Part shown: positions 29,307 through 31,779 of the stretch, one piece after another | Numbering within the stretch: position 1 is the stretch's first letter | Layout of the letters: each line of letters opens with the position of its first letter | Program-made: the position numbers and the translations under genes | Notes under the pieces: generated by a model | What the model was told of the DNA's origin: nothing | Databases searched by the model: none | Seen by the model: only the letters and a program-made list of their open reading frames with translations | Virus record (IMG/VR): IMGVR_UViG_3300035670_000882 | Location: 1-31,779 of that record | Reading direction: 5' to 3' (one strand) | Source: a virus | DNA length: 31,779 nt

Positions 29307-30637
29307 CAATCCCAAGCGACCCACACGTCAGTTTTCCGCCCAACTCCACGATCCATAGCCAACGTCAACGCCACCAAAGGTGACACATCAACACCAGCAT
29401 CTTTCCTTGCCCAAACCCACGAATCGCCAACCGACCGACGCTTCACCCCGGCCACAGCCGAATCCAAAACCTCAGACGAACGAACCCGTACCTGACGATC
29501 CGCCAATTTGTCAAACAACAACCCGCAAGCATACGCCATATCCCGCGTCTGGTACCGCACAACACGAACACCACGCCCCTCCAACTCGTCAACCAACGAC
29601 CCTGCCGGCCCCGACATATCCACCGCGACCTCGGCGTTCCACCTGGCGCATAACTCGACAACCCGATCCACAACCCACCCCACACCAGCACGGAACTCCA
29701 CCAACTCCCCACGCAACTCCGTGTCACCAACACAGATCGAGGCACCCGACCGCTCCGGATTCACATCCAACCCAAACCTCAGATCCCCCTCCGGTTTCAC
29801 CTCAGCCCCACACGCCGCATCCCACACCTCAACCGGGATCACCCGCTCATCCGAAATGGTCCGCTGGTTCAGCATCGCCCGCCGGAAATCACCCTCGGAC
29901 ATCGTTTGGCGGGCATGGGCCACCGTCGACTCCGTAATCGTGTGCCCCAACGCTGGCATACACGACCACCACGTCTCCGGATCATCAATATCGGCGTCCG
30001 GATCAGCGGACCACTCGAAATAGGCGATGCCCCGCTCGGCACCGTCCGCGATCGCCTGCCGGCCCGCCTCGATCTTCCGGTTCAGATACACCGATGCCTC
30101 AGTCCCCATCGTCGACACCACCAACAGCTGCGCGTCCGCCTTCGTTGCCATCGCCGGCAACAACGCCTGCTCCCGCCGATCATCCGAATCCGAAAACGCC
30201 TCGTCAATCACCGCCAAATCCACAGTCCGACCATGACCCGCAGAATCCGTCGACGCCAACACATCAATCCGCGAACCATTACGAAAAATGACACCTTCGT
30301 TGCCGGCCCCGCGAAGCACCCTGGACACCGCCACCGACAACCTCGACCCCATCAACACCGGAGCCTGATCATCAATCAACTTCCGACGCGCATCCCAACC
30401 CGTCTGCGCTGTGTACGCAACCCGCTGCGCCCCACCCCACTTCAACGCCCGATGCACCTCAAACCCCAACACCAACGTCGTCTTGCCCGACTGGCGCGGA
30501 ACAGTCACAACAACCTCACGCCACGCCGGCACCCACTTACCCGTCTCCGGATCCTCAACCAGCTCGGTGCCGACATCGGCCACCAACTGCTGCCACGGCA
30601 TCAACGGCTGACCAAACTGGCGGGCCACCGCCGCCAC
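29306..30637 (-). CDS. terL: Terminase large subunit
   Basis: 443 residues from GTG 30637, one base after the small-subunit stop. ATPase: Walker A PRQSGKTT (K52), AYTAQTGWDARRKL, Walker B VDLAVIDEAF (D145, E146) and LLVVSTMGTEAS as the coupling motif. Nuclease: FGLDVNPERSG (first Asp), VAVDMSGPAGSLVDEL (second acidic site) and a C-terminal DVSPLVALTLAMDR (third). It packages DNA into the prohead and cuts the concatemer. The packaging type cannot be read from this sequence. Longer frames are antiphase to the small subunit gene. Confidence 0.93.
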   Translation of the reverse strand: MAAVARQFGQPLMPWQQLVADVGTELVEDPETGKWVPAWREVVVTVPRQSGKTTLVLGFEVHRALKWGGAQRVAYTAQTGWDARRKLIDDQAPVLMGSRLSVAVSRVLRGAGNEGVIFRNGSRIDVLASTDSAGHGRTVDLAVIDEAFSDSDDRREQALLPAMATKADAQLLVVSTMGTEASVYLNRKIEAGRQAIADGAERGIAYFEWSADPDADIDDPETWWSCMPALGHTITESTVAHARQTMSEGDFRRAMLNQRTISDERVIPVEVWDAACGAEVKPEGDLRFGLDVNPERSGASICVGDTELRGELVEFRAGVGWVVDRVVELCARWNAEVAVDMSGPAGSLVDELEGRGVRVVRYQTRDMAYACGLLFDKLADRQVRVRSSEVLDSAVAGVKRRSVGDSWVWARKDAGVDVSPLVALTLAMDRGVGRKTDVWVAWD

Positions 30638-30638
30638 C

Positions 30639-30947
30639 TCACCCCCGAGACTTCTTCGATCCTCCCTTCGGGGTGTCGCCCACCTCGGCAGACAACGAAT
30701 CAAGGAGCGCGGCGAACTCATCCTCCCCACCCACCGACAACTCCCGCACCGCAACCTCCGCCGACCGGTACTCCCGCCACAACGACGCATTGTCCGGAGC
30801 CTGATCCACCGCATCCGCCAACGCCAACAACGCCATCACCCGCGCAGAATCCACGTCCTCGAGCCTGCCCAACTGACGCAACGCCTCGACCGTCGCCTCC
30901 GCCGCGGTGCGGTTCCGGCCCCACGCCGGGTTCGGTTTCATAACCAT
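30639..30947 (-). CDS. Terminase small subunit-like protein
   Basis: 102 residues from ATG 30947 (TGATG overlap); ATG 30941 is equally plausible. A basic start (KPNPAWGRNRTAAEATVEAL) and a helical body (DSARVMALLALADAVDQAPD, then SLWREYRSAEVAVREL) followed by a Gly/Lys/Ser tail fit small terminase-like proteins placed directly before terL in actinophages. A DNA-binding motif is not obvious, so the call relies on position. Confidence 0.6.
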   Translation of the reverse strand: MVMKPNPAWGRNRTAAEATVEALRQLGRLEDVDSARVMALLALADAVDQAPDNASLWREYRSAEVAVRELSVGGEDEFAALLDSLSAEVGDTPKGGSKKSRG

Positions 30948-31738
30948 CAAACACCGCACATTCCTGAACACTCAAACTCAAAATCGTCAAACAACGACGG
31001 AGGCTCCGCCTCCACCGCCTCACCCAACGGGCGCAACGACCGATGCAAAAATACATCACCACGGTTACGCCACTTGTCACGCACCAACAAATCCACCTGA
31101 ACAGCATCCTCAAACGCCTCCGGCGACTTCCGACGCATCTCCACCCACGACACCTGCGACCGAAACGGACACCCAACACACGACGACCGCGGAGCCACAC
31201 CAAACCCACGATCCGCCAACCAGCGCTCACAATCCCCACGAGTCATCCCCACCTCGATCAACGGATACCGCCACGCCGTCCTCGTCGGAGCATCACCACG
31301 AATCCGGCCAGTCTCATCCGTCGAAATCCCCAACCACACCTCCAAAAACAAATCAGCCCGCAACCGGCCACGCTGACCCGCACCCATCATCACCCTGGCC
31401 TCCCGCATCACCGGCTTCATCTTCAACTGCCGCGAACACTGATGCTGCAACTGACCCTTGCCGCCATCCAGCCGGCGCACATGAAGCGGCGCCATGATCC
31501 GCTTCCCATCCTCCCGAATCAAATCCTCACGAATGTTCGCAGGCTTCACGACCCGCAGTTCAAGATCGGCCTTGTCGCATTCGGGCCGCAAAACGTCGTC
31601 CAACCACCGGTACGTCTCCGGCATTTCCCACCCCAGATCCACGAAGATCGCCACGTCGGGCCGCTCGATCTCGCCGCGGCACGCCATCAACAACAGGGTC
31701 GACGACTGAACGCCGGCCCCAAGACTCAGAACCTTCAC
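30947..31738 (-). CDS. PP-loop ATPase, PAPS-reductase family
   Basis: 263 residues from GTG 31738, with GGAGGT about 8 bases upstream. The PP-loop is SLGAGVQSST (residues 5-14). HQCSRQLKMKP (C101), RSSCVGCPFRS (C187, C190) and a C-terminal CSGMCGV provide further cysteines for a metal or iron-sulfur site. The family activates a substrate with ATP for sulfur or nitrogen transfer; phage members include homologues of DndC-like DNA sulfuration and tRNA-modifying enzymes. No dnd partners are visible here, so a true phosphorothioation role is unsupported. Position next to the terminase would allow action on DNA before packaging. Confidence 0.8.
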   Translation of the reverse strand: MKVLSLGAGVQSSTLLLMACRGEIERPDVAIFVDLGWEMPETYRWLDDVLRPECDKADLELRVVKPANIREDLIREDGKRIMAPLHVRRLDGGKGQLQHQCSRQLKMKPVMREARVMMGAGQRGRLRADLFLEVWLGISTDETGRIRGDAPTRTAWRYPLIEVGMTRGDCERWLADRGFGVAPRSSCVGCPFRSQVSWVEMRRKSPEAFEDAVQVDLLVRDKWRNRGDVFLHRSLRPLGEAVEAEPPSLFDDFEFECSGMCGV

Positions 31739-31779
31739 GCCGCGACCTCCGATTCGTCCGGGCAGTATGGATAAAGACA
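31735..31779 (-). CDS. C-terminal end of an upstream gene (cut by window edge)
   Basis: The frame ...CLYPYCPDESEVAA followed by TGA overlaps the PP-loop GTG as GTGA, matching the coupling style here. Only 14 residues are visible, with two cysteines (CLYPYC). It cannot be identified. Confidence 0.45.
   Translation of the reverse strand, partial: CLYPYCPDESEVAA

Noticed and set aside
30947-31738. DndC of a phosphorothioation system
   Set aside because: Only the general PP-loop family is supported; no dndB, D or E genes are visible.

Overview
The window is most of the genome of a tailed double-stranded DNA phage (Caudoviricetes). A tape measure protein, tail tube and HK97-type head genes, with no contractile sheath gene in view, point to siphovirus form. 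The host is probably an actinobacterium. The base composition is GC-rich, there is a WhiB-family regulator (known only from Actinobacteria and their phages), and there is a secreted protein with an Rpf/transglycosylase-like domain. No integrase, excisionase or recognisable immunity repressor is present here, so nothing in the window argues for lysogeny. Because both edges cut through genes, lifestyle cannot be settled.

Every convincing gene is on the minus strand, so the map reads from right to left. Most neighbours overlap by ATGA, GTGA, TGATG or TAATG, which suggests long translationally coupled operons. The real breaks are at about 24870-25028, 20717-20770, 11706-11755, 8501-8584 and 4714-4857, and each holds a hairpin, dyad or promoter-like element.

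Right end to about 25 kb (packaging and head): the end of an unidentified gene, a PP-loop ATPase, small and large terminase, a small membrane protein, portal, a long prohead protease with an N-terminal cysteine cluster, and the major capsid protein followed by two strong hairpins.

24.9-21.8 kb: a small structural gene, then an unusual cassette of a two-domain glycosyltransferase, a DUF616-type glycosyltransferase and a polytopic membrane protein. It sits between the capsid gene and the head-tail connector.

21.8-12 kb (neck, tail, lysis, fibres): connector, tail terminator, tail tube, tail assembly chaperone with a clear -1 slippery site, HK97 gp10-like protein, tape measure, baseplate/tip proteins, two small membrane proteins (holin candidates), an M15 peptidase endolysin, a fibre with 72-residue repeats, and a LamG-like lectin domain protein.

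11.7-0 kb (early/replication): a small putative DNA-binding protein, a metallophosphoesterase, small conserved proteins, an Rpf-like secreted enzyme, then a promoter and a run of small genes. These lead to WhiB, a Holliday-junction-resolvase-like nuclease, a Cas4/RecB-like exonuclease and a putative ssDNA-binding protein. After a structured leader RNA come many small Cys-rich, coiled-coil or membrane proteins, a methyltransferase, an HNH nuclease and a primase-polymerase/helicase cut by the left edge. Several genes of 46-55 residues (2379-2519, 2974-3135, 4573-4713, 8336-8500, 15828-15995, 29142-29306) are included because their start signals and overlaps fit.
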